Positions 1 to 5,222 of a stretch of DNA of 5,222 nt are shown here, piece after piece. Position 1 is the first letter of the stretch, and the number at the start of each line of letters is the position of its first letter. A model generated the notes under the pieces. That model was not told the DNA's origin and searched no databases. It saw nothing but the letters and a program-made list of their open reading frames with translations. This DNA comes from Comamonadaceae bacterium. Its GTDB lineage: Bacteria; Pseudomonadota; Gammaproteobacteria; Burkholderiales; Burkholderiaceae_C. The stretch covers positions 2,299-7,520 of the forward strand of contig JAAFHN010000114.1 of assembly GCA_013298415.1 (NCBI GenBank). The letters run 5' to 3'. The position numbers were made by a program, and so were the translations under genes.

Positions 1-589
1 CGCGCCACTCTGGCGGTCGGGTGTAGTGCGGGCAATCGAGCAAGCCGTCAATCGCGGGGTTAAAGCTGTCTTGGGCATGCGATTGGGCATCGCCCAATAC
101 GCCCGGCTGCAAGCGTGAAACGGCGTCTAGCCAGGCCATCGCGGCAATTTCTCCGCCTGAGAGCACGAAATCGCCCAGGCTGATTTGCTGCGTCACAAAG
201 CGGTCGATGAAGCGCTGGTCGATGCCTTCGTATCTGCCGCAGATCAGCACCGCGCCGGGGCTGGTTGCGGCTTCGCTCACCATGGCGTGGTTGAGCGTGT
301 GGCCCAGCGGCGAAAACAGCAGCACGGGCGGCGCATCTCCGCGCTCGGCCAGCACGGCTTCTAAGCACAGGGCCAGCGGCTCGGCCATCATCACCATGCC
401 TGGGCCGCCGCCGAATGGGCGGTCGTCCACCCGGCGGTATTGGCCTTCGGAAAAGTCACGCGGGTTGTGCAGCTTCAGCGCAATCAGAGGCGCTTGCTCG
501 CCTTCGGCCACAAACGCGCGCCGATTGATGCCTTGCTCCACCACGGGTGCAAACATCTGCGGAAAGAGCGTGATCACATCAACGCGCAC
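1..589 (-). CDS. trmD: tRNA (guanine-N1-)-methyltransferase TrmD, 3' end cut by window edge
   Basis: TrmD methylates N1 of G37, next to the anticodon, in a subset of tRNAs using S-adenosylmethionine, which prevents +1 frameshifting. It is a SPOUT-class enzyme with a trefoil knot and acts as a homodimer in the cytoplasm. The visible 196 codons begin VRVDVITLFPQMF and contain the family blocks DDRPFGGGPGMVMM (55-68), GRYEGIDQR (118-126), SLGDFVLSGGE (137-147), DAVSRLQPGVLG (155-166) and DSF..GLLDCPHYTRP (174-192). Arg159 and Asp174 sit where the E. coli catalytic Arg154 and Asp169 lie, with the same spacing. The full protein is usually about 250 residues, so some 55 are missing beyond position 1. 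The start is a GTG at 587-589: no ATG is available, the next residues match the family N-terminus, and a GGAG (600-603) lies 10 bases upstream. The gene follows rimM after a 23-base gap in the rpsP operon. Identification is very secure; only the exact start is inferred. Confidence 0.97.
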   Translation of the reverse strand, partial: MRVDVITLFPQMFAPVVEQGINRRAFVAEGEQAPLIALKLHNPRDFSEGQYRRVDDRPFGGGPGMVMMAEPLALCLEAVLAERGDAPPVLLFSPLGHTLNHAMVSEAATSPGAVLICGRYEGIDQRFIDRFVTQQISLGDFVLSGGEIAAMAWLDAVSRLQPGVLGDAQSHAQDSFNPAIDGLLDCPHYTRPPEWR

Positions 590-612
590 AACAGGCTCGC
601 TCCACTTCGCGT

Positions 613-1299
613 TCAGTAATCCGGCTGCCAGTCCACGGTGATCCGCTTGGCGGCCACGTCCACGGTGTCCACATAGGCCGAGACGAAGGGGATCAAGTGT
701 TGCGCTGCGGGCGCTTCGCCCTCGGCGGGCTTCTCGATCACGAGCACGGCTTGCGGACCAGTTGAGAGCAAATCGTCCACCACGCCCAGGCTCAACCCCT
801 CGCGGTTGAACACCGCGCAGCCAATCAGATCGACCCAATAAAACTCGTCTTTGCCCGTGGAGGGAAAGCTTGCGCGCGGCACCCACACGCTTACGCCTTT
901 CAGGGCCTCAGCGGCGTTGCGATCTGGCACAACTGCTGAGGTGGCCACCACCGCATCACCGTGCTCTTTGGCACTCGCAATCGGCAGCAGCCAGCAGCCC
1001 TTGCCACCGCCCAACGGCACTGCCGCACGCCCAGCTTGGATGAACCAGCGCTTGCTGGAAAACACCGCTTCAGGGTCTTTGCTGTGCGTATGCACCTTGA
1101 ACGCGCCCTTGATGCCCCAGGCCTCGCCGATGTAGGCCACTTCAATTGCGTCTGCGGGGAGCTCGACGGCATCTAGGCTGGCTACCAGAGTTGAAAACGG
1201 ACTGGAAGCCGTTTTCGCGCCACCAAGTGAAACAGCCGCAGGGCCGGGGCTGGATGCCCTGGCACTGCGGCTGGAAGCTGTGCTTGGTTTGCGGGTCAA
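613..1299 (-). CDS. rimM: 16S rRNA processing / 30S maturation factor RimM, start uncertain
   Basis: RimM binds the 30S head near uS19 and helps late 30S assembly and 16S rRNA maturation. With numbering from the TTG at 1297-1299 (228 codons), the N-terminal RimM barrel starts around residue 50 (LPADAIEVAYIGEAWGIKG, then FSSKRWFIQ at 80-88). The C-terminal PRC-barrel contains DEFYWVDLIGCAV (151-163) and LIPFVSAYVDTVD (202-214), and the protein ends in the typical VDWQPDY. The conserved core is about 180 residues, close to E. coli RimM (182), so the TTG start adds about 45 extra Ser/Ala/Arg-rich residues with a less GC-biased third codon position than the core. There is no in-frame ATG. Other in-frame possibilities are CTG at 1186-1188, which would give a family-like length, or a GTG at residue 54, which would clip the first beta strand. 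Neither TTG nor CTG has a clear Shine-Dalgarno sequence. The TTG lies 7 bases after the rpsP stop. Function is secure; the N-terminus is not. Confidence 0.93.
   Translation of the reverse strand: MTRKPSTASSRSARASSPGPAAVSLGGAKTASSPFSTLVASLDAVELPADAIEVAYIGEAWGIKGAFKVHTHSKDPEAVFSSKRWFIQAGRAAVPLGGGKGCWLLPIASAKEHGDAVVATSAVVPDRNAAEALKGVSVWVPRASFPSTGKDEFYWVDLIGCAVFNREGLSLGVVDDLLSTGPQAVLVIEKPAEGEAPAAQHLIPFVSAYVDTVDVAAKRITVDWQPDY
1193..1216 (-). repeat. Perfect hairpin in the rpsP-rimM junction (possible translational control element)
   Basis: GAAAACGG (1193-1200) and CCGTTTTC (1209-1216) form a perfect 8-bp inverted repeat around an 8-base loop. In the minus-strand mRNA it falls between the rpsP stop and the conserved RimM core, ending four bases before the in-frame CTG (1186-1188). 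E. coli is known to hold rimM (the old 21K gene) at much lower expression than bS16 through mRNA folding near its start, so a similar role is plausible here but is inference. The A-tract/T-tract form also resembles a weak intrinsic terminator, but the stem is short and the T run (four) is part of the stem. Confidence 0.45.
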
Positions 1300-1306
1300 C
1301 GCAGCA

Positions 1307-1576
1307 TCAAGCGGCCACTGCGGCGGCAGGAGCTGCCTTCGCGGCTTGCTTGATCAAGCGCAGCACGGTGGGCGATGCGATTGCGCCCACGCCTTGCCAG
1401 TGGCTCAGGCGATCCGTTGCAATGCGCAGGCCTTGCTCTTTTTCGGTGGCAGACGGGTTGTAAAAACCAATGCGCTCGATGAAGCGGCCATCGCGGCGCT
1501 CGCGCTTGTCGGCAACCACAATGTTGAAGAAGGGGCGTGCTTTGGCACCGCCGCGTGAGAGTCGAATCACAACCAT
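1307..1576 (-). CDS. rpsP: 30S ribosomal protein bS16
   Basis: This is a small-subunit protein that binds 16S rRNA in the 5' domain and is needed for 30S assembly. The 89-residue product starts MVVIRLSRGGAKARPFFNIV, followed by ADKRERRDGRFIERIGFYNP (22-41), the classic bS16 signature. It then has a GLRIATDRLSHWQGVGAIAS segment (49-68) and a short Ala/Lys-rich tail ending AAPAAAVAA, common in betaproteobacteria. Length is normal (E. coli about 82). The ATG start at 1574-1576 is supported by an AAGGA six bases upstream and by the family N-terminus. It is the first gene of rpsP-rimM-trmD, with rimM beginning about 7 bases (TTG) to 118 bases (CTG) downstream. Expression is probably driven by the -10 box at 1708-1713. 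Nothing odd is seen in the protein. Confidence 0.98.
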   Translation of the reverse strand: MVVIRLSRGGAKARPFFNIVVADKRERRDGRFIERIGFYNPSATEKEQGLRIATDRLSHWQGVGAIASPTVLRLIKQAAKAAPAAAVAA

Positions 1577-1582
1577 GATGTT

Positions 1583-1587
1583 TCCTT
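1583..1587 (-). promoter_or_regulatory. Ribosome binding site of rpsP
   Basis: AAGGA on the minus strand lies six bases before the rpsP ATG, within GAAGGAAACATC. It is the only well-placed strong Shine-Dalgarno sequence in the left operon and fits high expression of a ribosomal protein. Confidence 0.85.
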
Positions 1588-1707
1588 CGGGTGGCGAACT
1601 TACGGTTCAGTCTTTTGGGCTGCCGCAGTGTTCGTGGGTTTAAAGATGCTGTTTGCGGTTTGGATGCGGCCATAGCCACCCGGCCAGCCGCTCGCGAAAA
1701 GCCCTCG

Positions 1708-1735
1708 ATTATAGCCCGCCAAAGCTTGTTTCTAC
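1708..1735 (-). promoter_or_regulatory. Probable sigma-70 promoter of the rpsP operon
   Basis: The minus strand reads an exact TATAAT at 1708-1713, in GGGCTATAATCGAGG. The expected start near 1701 would give a leader of about 125 bases before rpsP. No good -35 is found at 16-18 bases: the hexamer at a 17-base spacing reads GGTAGA (1731-1736), a poor match, so the promoter may depend on an activator or on upstream sequence. The leader holds a short possible stem, GCGGC/GCCGC (1666-1670 with 1687-1691), which is unproven. The position between rpsP and the divergent gene makes this the natural promoter site. Confidence 0.6.
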
Positions 1736-1770
1736 CCATCCAAGCCAGAAGCAAGCCCCACAATCCGCGA

Positions 1771-2223
1771 ATGCATGACTGGCAACACAACAAAACCTTG
1801 GCTGCGTGGCTGGCCTTCATCGGCGGGCCGTTTGGCTTGCACCGCTTTTATCTGCACGGCTTGAGCGATTGGCTCGCGTGGCTGCACCCCATTCCCTCGG
1901 CGCTGGGCATTTACGGCTTTCAGCGCGTGCAGCAGTTTGGCTCCGACGACCACTTGAGCTGGATTTTGATTCCGCTGGCTGGCTTGCATTTTGCGCACAC
2001 GGCGCTTTTGGCCATCGTCTATGGCCTGCAATCGCGTGAGGCTTGGAATGGGAAGCGCGGATTGGCTGAAGACTCCACCGAAGGCAGCACCAGCTGGGCA
2101 ACCATCTTTGCGGTAGTCGGCGCGCTGCTGGTCGGCACCACCGTGCTGATGGCCAGCTTGGTCTACAGCTTTCAGCGCTACTTTGAATGGTCCATTGAGG
2201 CGGCGCGAGCGATCTCGCAGTAG
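1771..2223 (+). CDS. TM2-type small integral membrane protein, function unknown
   Basis: This is a 150-residue hydrophobic protein. It opens MHDWQHNKTLAAWLAFIGGPFGLHRFYL; the GG-x-x-G-x-H-R-F-Y-L run (18-28) is the hallmark of the TM2 domain family, whose molecular role is not known. Further hydrophobic segments lie at about 63-86 (WILIPLAGLHFAHTALLAIVYG) and 109-133 (WATIFAVVGALLVGTTVLMASLVY), suggesting three or four membrane passes in the inner membrane. A polar linker (87-108) and a short polar tail follow the last two segments. The frame is open further upstream to a GTG at 1591, but that stretch would cover the rpsP promoter and has no family similarity, so the ATG at 1771 is preferred. 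No Shine-Dalgarno sequence precedes it (CAATCCGCGA), so translation may be weak or leaderless. It is divergent from rpsP and convergent with the oxygenase gene, so it is probably a single transcription unit. The family call is fairly sure; the function is not assigned. Confidence 0.85.
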   Translation: MHDWQHNKTLAAWLAFIGGPFGLHRFYLHGLSDWLAWLHPIPSALGIYGFQRVQQFGSDDHLSWILIPLAGLHFAHTALLAIVYGLQSREAWNGKRGLAEDSTEGSTSWATIFAVVGALLVGTTVLMASLVYSFQRYFEWSIEAARAISQ

Positions 2224-2279
2224 TGCCGGACAGCCTTAACGCGAAAAACAGCCGTTGAAATGTGGGCTCTGGCGCTCGG

Positions 2280-2291
2280 ACGTGATCACGT
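2280..2291. repeat. Perfect 12-bp palindrome ACGTGATCACGT between convergent genes
   Basis: The sequence ACGTGATCACGT is its own reverse complement and lies in the 73-base gap between the TM2 gene stop (2223) and the oxygenase stop (2297). It starts 5 bases past the oxygenase stop codon. There is no T-run on either side, so it is not a typical intrinsic terminator. The rest of the gap (2224-2279) shows no recognisable element. It could be a protein-binding site or a chance palindrome. Confidence 0.5.
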
Positions 2292-2296
2292 GTTCG

Positions 2297-3370
2297 CTAC
2301 AAGATGCCGGTTTTGACTCCCAGGCGGTGGAGGTAGCGACGGTACGCGGCGCTGACCCGATCCAGCGGCCCGTGGAGTTCGCCTTGGGTCAACGGCAGCC
2401 GTTTCGGGCGCTGGCTCATCACGATGGGTGCGTCTTGCGCAAAGATGGTGTCTTGGAACCCCGCCATTTGCTCGGGCGTTTGGTTCAATCCCTTCGCCGC
2501 AATCCAAAACCAGGTGCGGGTTTGCTCAGCATTCAGTGGGCAATTCAGCATCACGATGATGAGCTTGGCGGCTTCGTCCGCAGAACCTGAGCCCAGCTTG
2601 TCGAGCCGCGCGGTGTAGGGCGCGCTCACCTCGTAACGGTATCGCACCCACTGCCCGCGTGCTGCGTCGCCCGATTCAAAAGCCTGCGGCTGCCACACGC
2701 TGCAATCGGGCACAACCACGCCGCTTTCGCCCTCCAGCACCTCGTAGGCCGCAAGCTCGGTGTGCTCGGCATCGCCCAAATAGCCTTGGTGGATGAAGCC
2801 AAAATGCGTCATGTCCAAGAAGTTCTCGACCAAGCGCGGTGCGCTGGTGGGCACGTCGTAGGGGCCAGAGATCGCTTGAGTCAAGCCCGCGTCACTGACC
2901 TCCGGCCACGCGGCAAAGGCTGTCGGCTGGGCAGCCCCACACACCCAAACCATGCCCGCAAACTCCCGCGCAGCGTACACGTGCGCCCGGTGCTGCACGC
3001 TCGGCTGCCAACTCGGCTGCGCTGGCACCTGCACACACTGGCCGGATGCACCAAACCGCCAGCCGTGGTAGCCGCATTGCAGCACCGATTCACCACCGCG
3101 CTGCACCACGCAGCCCATCGACAAATCCGCACCCCGATGCGGGCAGCGTTTGCTCCAAGCGTGGCAAACGCCCGCGCCATCGCGCCACAGCACCAAGTCG
3201 TGGCCCAGCAATTGCGCAGCCCGCGGGCTGTGAGCGACATCAGCCGCTTTGGCAACGGGATGCCAAAAGCTCAGCTCAGCACCCAAATCAGCCTGGGCAG
3301 GCGAGTGAAAAGCGCTTTCCATGCCAAACAGTGTGCCGCAAGCTCGGCTTGAGGCCAAAAATTTGCTCAT
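2297..3370 (-). CDS. Rieske-type non-heme iron oxygenase, VanA-like alpha subunit
   Basis: This is the terminal oxygenase component of a Rieske system. It takes electrons from a separate reductase and uses O2 at a mononuclear iron for hydroxylation or O/N-demethylation; the substrate cannot be read from the sequence. The 357-residue product has a Rieske [2Fe-2S] domain with Cys76-Pro-His78 and Cys99-Gly-Tyr-His102 (CPHRG ... CGYHGWRF). Its C-terminal catalytic domain contains VENFLDMTHFGFIHQGYLGD (181-200), giving Asn183, bridging Asp186 and iron ligands His189 and His194. Asp307 (GFQDTIF) is the likely third ligand, followed by QRPKRLPL as in the vanillate demethylase / toluenesulfonate methyl-monooxygenase group. 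Length fits that group (about 330-360). The start is ATG 3368-3370, with AGGAG only two bases upstream; ATG 3320-3322 (341 residues) is a real alternative but has no ribosome binding site. An upstream ATG (3475) lies in a repeat and is rejected. No reductase gene is visible on either side. Family secure, substrate unknown. Confidence 0.93.
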   Translation of the reverse strand: MSKFLASSRACGTLFGMESAFHSPAQADLGAELSFWHPVAKAADVAHSPRAAQLLGHDLVLWRDGAGVCHAWSKRCPHRGADLSMGCVVQRGGESVLQCGYHGWRFGASGQCVQVPAQPSWQPSVQHRAHVYAAREFAGMVWVCGAAQPTAFAAWPEVSDAGLTQAISGPYDVPTSAPRLVENFLDMTHFGFIHQGYLGDAEHTELAAYEVLEGESGVVVPDCSVWQPQAFESGDAARGQWVRYRYEVSAPYTARLDKLGSGSADEAAKLIIVMLNCPLNAEQTRTWFWIAAKGLNQTPEQMAGFQDTIFAQDAPIVMSQRPKRLPLTQGELHGPLDRVSAAYRRYLHRLGVKTGIL

Positions 3371-3372
3371 TT

Positions 3373-3377
3373 CTCCT
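3373..3377 (-). promoter_or_regulatory. Shine-Dalgarno sequence of the oxygenase, unusually close to ATG
   Basis: The minus strand reads AGGAG-AA-ATG. The match to the anti-Shine-Dalgarno sequence is strong, but the two-base spacer is shorter than the usual five to nine, so initiation may be inefficient or may occur at the ATG at 3320-3322. It is still the best evidence for the 3370 start. Confidence 0.55.
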
Positions 3378-3391
3378 GATTGGGACCGGGC

Positions 3392-3485
3392 CTCAGATGG
3401 AAACCCGTTCGCCCTGAGCTTGGTCGTTGGGCATGCCAGGGGCTTCGACAGGCTCAGCCCGAACGGAGGGAGCAATGCATCTGAG
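3392..3485. repeat. REP/BIME-like nested inverted repeat
   Basis: The core arms are CCGTTCG-cc-CTGAGC (3405-3419) and GCTCAG-cc-CGAACGG (3452-3466), pairing 7 bp and 6 bp around a two-base mismatch. The arms continue as TTGGTCG and CGACAG. The loop contains GGCATGCC (3430-3437), itself palindromic. An outer 8-bp pair, CTCAGATG (3392-3399) and CATCTGAG (3478-3485), encloses the core almost concentrically. The motif GGCTTCGACAGGCTCAGCCC (3441-3460) resembles dispersed intergenic repeats seen many times in betaproteobacterial genomes; that it is multicopy here is inferred. It lies between divergent genes, so it is not acting as a shared terminator. Confidence 0.75.
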
Positions 3486-3599
3486 CCGAGATTCTGATCA
3501 GGTCGTTTCTATGCTACGTCAGGGGATTTATTGCATCTGTTGCTAGCTTTTTTGAATGATCACCTTTGCTTGAAACCACTGTCCACCCCATCCATTAAC

Positions 3600-5222
3600 A
3601 TGCACCGCGTGAGCGCTCAACTCAAACCTCCCGCCCCCGATCTGGCCCAGAGCATGCCCGGCATGAGCCAGAGCATGGGCGGCGTGACGCAAAGCCTCGT
3701 CAACCCAGCACGCACGGCCCCTATCCCCACGCCGCTGAGTGCCGATGAAGGTCATGTGGACGAGCGCGTGGACGGCCCCGCCCGCGAGGCTTGGGAGCGC
3801 TTTTTTGCCGCCGCCAGCCACCTGAGCGCGCCACTTTCGGAGCGGCTTGCCGCCAGCGCCGAGCAAATCGAGCGCGATGTGCAGGCCCACGGCATCACCT
3901 ACAACGTCTACGCCGACGCCAACGGCCCGCGCAGGCCCTGGGCGCTCGACACCCTGCCCGCACTCATCACCCCAGAAGACTGGGCCGGCATCGAAGCGGG
4001 CGTGCAGCAGCGCATGCGCTTACTCAACGCCATGCAAGCCGATGTCTACGGCCCGCAAACCTTGCTCGCGCAAGGCCTCGTGCCGAGTGCGCTTGTGCAC
4101 GGCCACGTGGGCTACCTGCGCGGCATGCGCGGCGTAAAGCCCGCTTTCGATGCCTGGCTGCACATCTCGGCCTTTGACATTGCGCGCACGCCGAGTGGCC
4201 AATGGGCTGTGGTGTCGCAGCGCACGCAAGCGCCTTCGGGCTTGGGCTATTTGCTTGAAAACCGCTTGATCGTGGCCCGCCAGTTCCCAGAGGCTTTTCG
4301 CGAGCTGATGGCGCAGCGCTTGGCGCTCACCTACCGCCACATGATGGACGGCATTGCCGCCACCGCGCCAGCGCGCGCAAGCGGCGAGCCGCTGCGGGTG
4401 GTGCTGCTCACGCCCGGGCCTTACAACGAAACGCACTTTGAGCACGCCTATCTCGCGCGCTTTTTGGGCATCACCTTGGTGGAAGGCAGCGATTTGGTGG
4501 TGCGCGCCGAGCGGGTGTACCTGCGCACGCTCGATGGCCTGGTGCGCGTGCATGCCGTGCTCAAGCGCCTCGACGACGAATACCTCGATCCGCTGGAGCT
4601 CAAAAGCGAATCTGCGCTCGGTGTGCCTGGCCTTTTGCAAGCCGTGCGCGCAGGCGAGGTGCTGCTCGCCAATTTGCCAGGCAGCGGCTGGCTGGAAAGT
4701 CCGGCCCTGCTGGGCTTCATGCCCGCGATTGCGCAAAGTTTGCTTGGCGAAGCCTTGCAACTGCCCGCACTCGACACCTGGTGGTGCGGCGAGCAAGCGG
4801 CGTTCACCGATGCGCTGCCACGCTTGCAGCAGCTTGTGATCAAGCCCACATGGCCCAGCGGCCCGCCTTCTACCGTGGGCCGTGGTTTAGGTCGCAGGGC
4901 GCTGGATGAGCTCACCGGCCGCATCGTGCGCAACCCGGCTGAATTCACGGTGCAGCAATTCTTGCCGCTCTCGCAAACGCCGAGCTTTGAGCGGCCCACC
5001 GCTGCACAAGGCGCGCAAATCAGGCCCCGCTCGCACTTGCTGCGGGTGTTTGCCGTGCTGGCAGGCGTGCGCGATGGCAAGCCGCATTGGGAAGTGCTGC
5101 CCGGCGGCTTGGCCCGTTTGGCAAGTGCCACGCAAGCCGACGTGGTAAGCATGCAATACGGCGGATCAAGCGCGGATGTGTGGGTGTTGGGCCAGCAGCG
5201 CGCGAGCGGCCCGCGCATCACC
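3600..5222 (+). CDS. Circularly permuted type 2 ATP-grasp protein, 3' end cut by window edge
   Basis: This is a predicted amidoligase of the circularly permuted ATP-grasp class (DUF404/DUF407), a cytoplasmic enzyme expected to form a peptide or amide bond through an acyl-phosphate. The real substrate is not established. The first 541 codons are visible. Family blocks are GITYNVYAD (98-106), RPWALDTLP (112-120), QADVYGPQTLL (146-156), WAVVSQRTQAPSGLGYLLENR (202-222), LLTPGPYNETHFEHAYLARFLG (269-290), LVEGSDLVVR (293-302), LKRLDDEYLDPLEL (321-334), LGVPGLLQAVRAGEVLLAN (340-358), VIKPTW (413-418), VLPGGLARLA (499-508) and GGSSADVWVL (521-530). Known relatives often continue into a fused alpha-E (DUF403) domain and total over 800 residues. 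Residues 1-60 are poorly conserved and begin with a Met/Ser/Gly-rich stretch (MPGMSQSMGG, 19-28). The start is ATG 3600: codon use there is already coding-like, but there is no Shine-Dalgarno sequence, so the ATG at 3654 is possible. It is divergent from the oxygenase. Family secure, function open. Confidence 0.93.
   Translation, partial: MHRVSAQLKPPAPDLAQSMPGMSQSMGGVTQSLVNPARTAPIPTPLSADEGHVDERVDGPAREAWERFFAAASHLSAPLSERLAASAEQIERDVQAHGITYNVYADANGPRRPWALDTLPALITPEDWAGIEAGVQQRMRLLNAMQADVYGPQTLLAQGLVPSALVHGHVGYLRGMRGVKPAFDAWLHISAFDIARTPSGQWAVVSQRTQAPSGLGYLLENRLIVARQFPEAFRELMAQRLALTYRHMMDGIAATAPARASGEPLRVVLLTPGPYNETHFEHAYLARFLGITLVEGSDLVVRAERVYLRTLDGLVRVHAVLKRLDDEYLDPLELKSESALGVPGLLQAVRAGEVLLANLPGSGWLESPALLGFMPAIAQSLLGEALQLPALDTWWCGEQAAFTDALPRLQQLVIKPTWPSGPPSTVGRGLGRRALDELTGRIVRNPAEFTVQQFLPLSQTPSFERPTAAQGAQIRPRSHLLRVFAVLAGVRDGKPHWEVLPGGLARLASATQADVVSMQYGGSSADVWVLGQQRASGPRIT

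Larger units (their letters stand above)
3371..3599. other. Divergent intergenic region between the oxygenase and ATP-grasp genes
   Basis: This 229-base non-coding stretch must hold the promoters of two outward-facing genes. Besides the inverted repeat at 3392-3485 it contains CTGATCAG (3494-3501), an 8-bp palindrome. It also contains the direct repeat TGCATCTG (3476-3483 and 3532-3539), and the reverse complement of its CATCTG core occurs at 3394-3399. No convincing -35/-10 pair was found on either strand; the best plus-strand try (TTGCAT 3532-3537 region with AATGAT 3555-3560) is weak. Confidence 0.6.

Noticed and set aside
207..641. Plus-strand open frame of 144 codons over trmD
   Set aside because: It is antisense to a secure TrmD sequence with intact catalytic residues, and its Ser/Arg/Pro-rich product matches no family I recognise.
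1193..1216. Intrinsic terminator between rpsP and rimM
   Set aside because: The stem is only 8 bp with four of the pairs A-T, and no separate T-run follows it. Full termination here would silence rimM and trmD, so it is kept only as a possible translational control hairpin.
1591..1770. In-frame 60-codon upstream extension of the TM2 protein
   Set aside because: It covers the rpsP leader and promoter and reads as non-family sequence; the TM2-like protein begins naturally at ATG 1771.
1296..1820. Minus-strand open frame of 174 codons over rpsP and its leader
   Set aside because: It overlaps rpsP in another frame, has an Arg/Cys-rich composition without recognisable domains, and starts inside the TM2 gene.
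3371..3475. Upstream 35-codon extension of the oxygenase from an ATG at 3475
   Set aside because: The extension is encoded by the REP-like inverted repeat, has no oxygenase similarity, and there is a better supported ATG at 3370 with an AGGAG.
4020..4796. Long minus-strand open frame (258 codons) and another at 4448-5221 opposite the ATP-grasp gene
   Set aside because: They lie antisense to a strongly recognised coding region, show no family motifs, and are the usual by-product of GC-rich third codon positions.

Overview
The window looks like chromosomal DNA of a GC-rich betaproteobacterium, most likely Burkholderiales and probably Comamonadaceae-like. This rests on the high GC content and GC-rich third codon positions, on the protein sequences as I remember those families, and on a dispersed-type inverted repeat of a kind common in that group. 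No search was run, so the assignment is an inference.

Left part (1-1770), minus strand: the conserved ribosome/tRNA operon rpsP - rimM - trmD, read right to left. rpsP (bS16) is complete and has a good ribosome binding site, with an exact TATAAT about 130 bases upstream. rimM is complete at its 3' end but has no in-frame ATG, so its start is uncertain, and a perfect 8-bp hairpin lies in the doubtful 5' stretch. trmD starts at GTG and runs off the left edge with 196 codons visible; rplS would be expected next.

Middle part (1771-3370): a small TM2-type membrane protein on the plus strand, divergent from rpsP, then a complete Rieske-type non-heme iron oxygenase subunit (VanA-like architecture) on the minus strand, convergent with it. 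A perfect 12-bp palindrome, ACGTGATCACGT, sits in the short gap between their 3' ends. No reductase gene for the oxygenase is in view.

Right part (3371-5222): a 229-base divergent intergenic region carrying a nested inverted repeat of the REP/BIME kind, followed on the plus strand by the first 541 codons of a circularly permuted type 2 ATP-grasp protein (DUF404/DUF407 class), cut by the right edge. Relatives of this protein are usually fused to or followed by an alpha-E (DUF403) domain and a transglutaminase-like protein, sometimes with the Anbu proteasome-like peptidase. They are predicted peptide-tagging or peptide-synthesis systems whose chemistry is poorly known. This is the most promising candidate for a little-described system, but the diagnostic neighbours lie outside the window.

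The three parts do not obviously form one pathway: a housekeeping operon adjoins three independently oriented accessory genes. I see no tRNA, rRNA, CRISPR array, transposase or phage gene.
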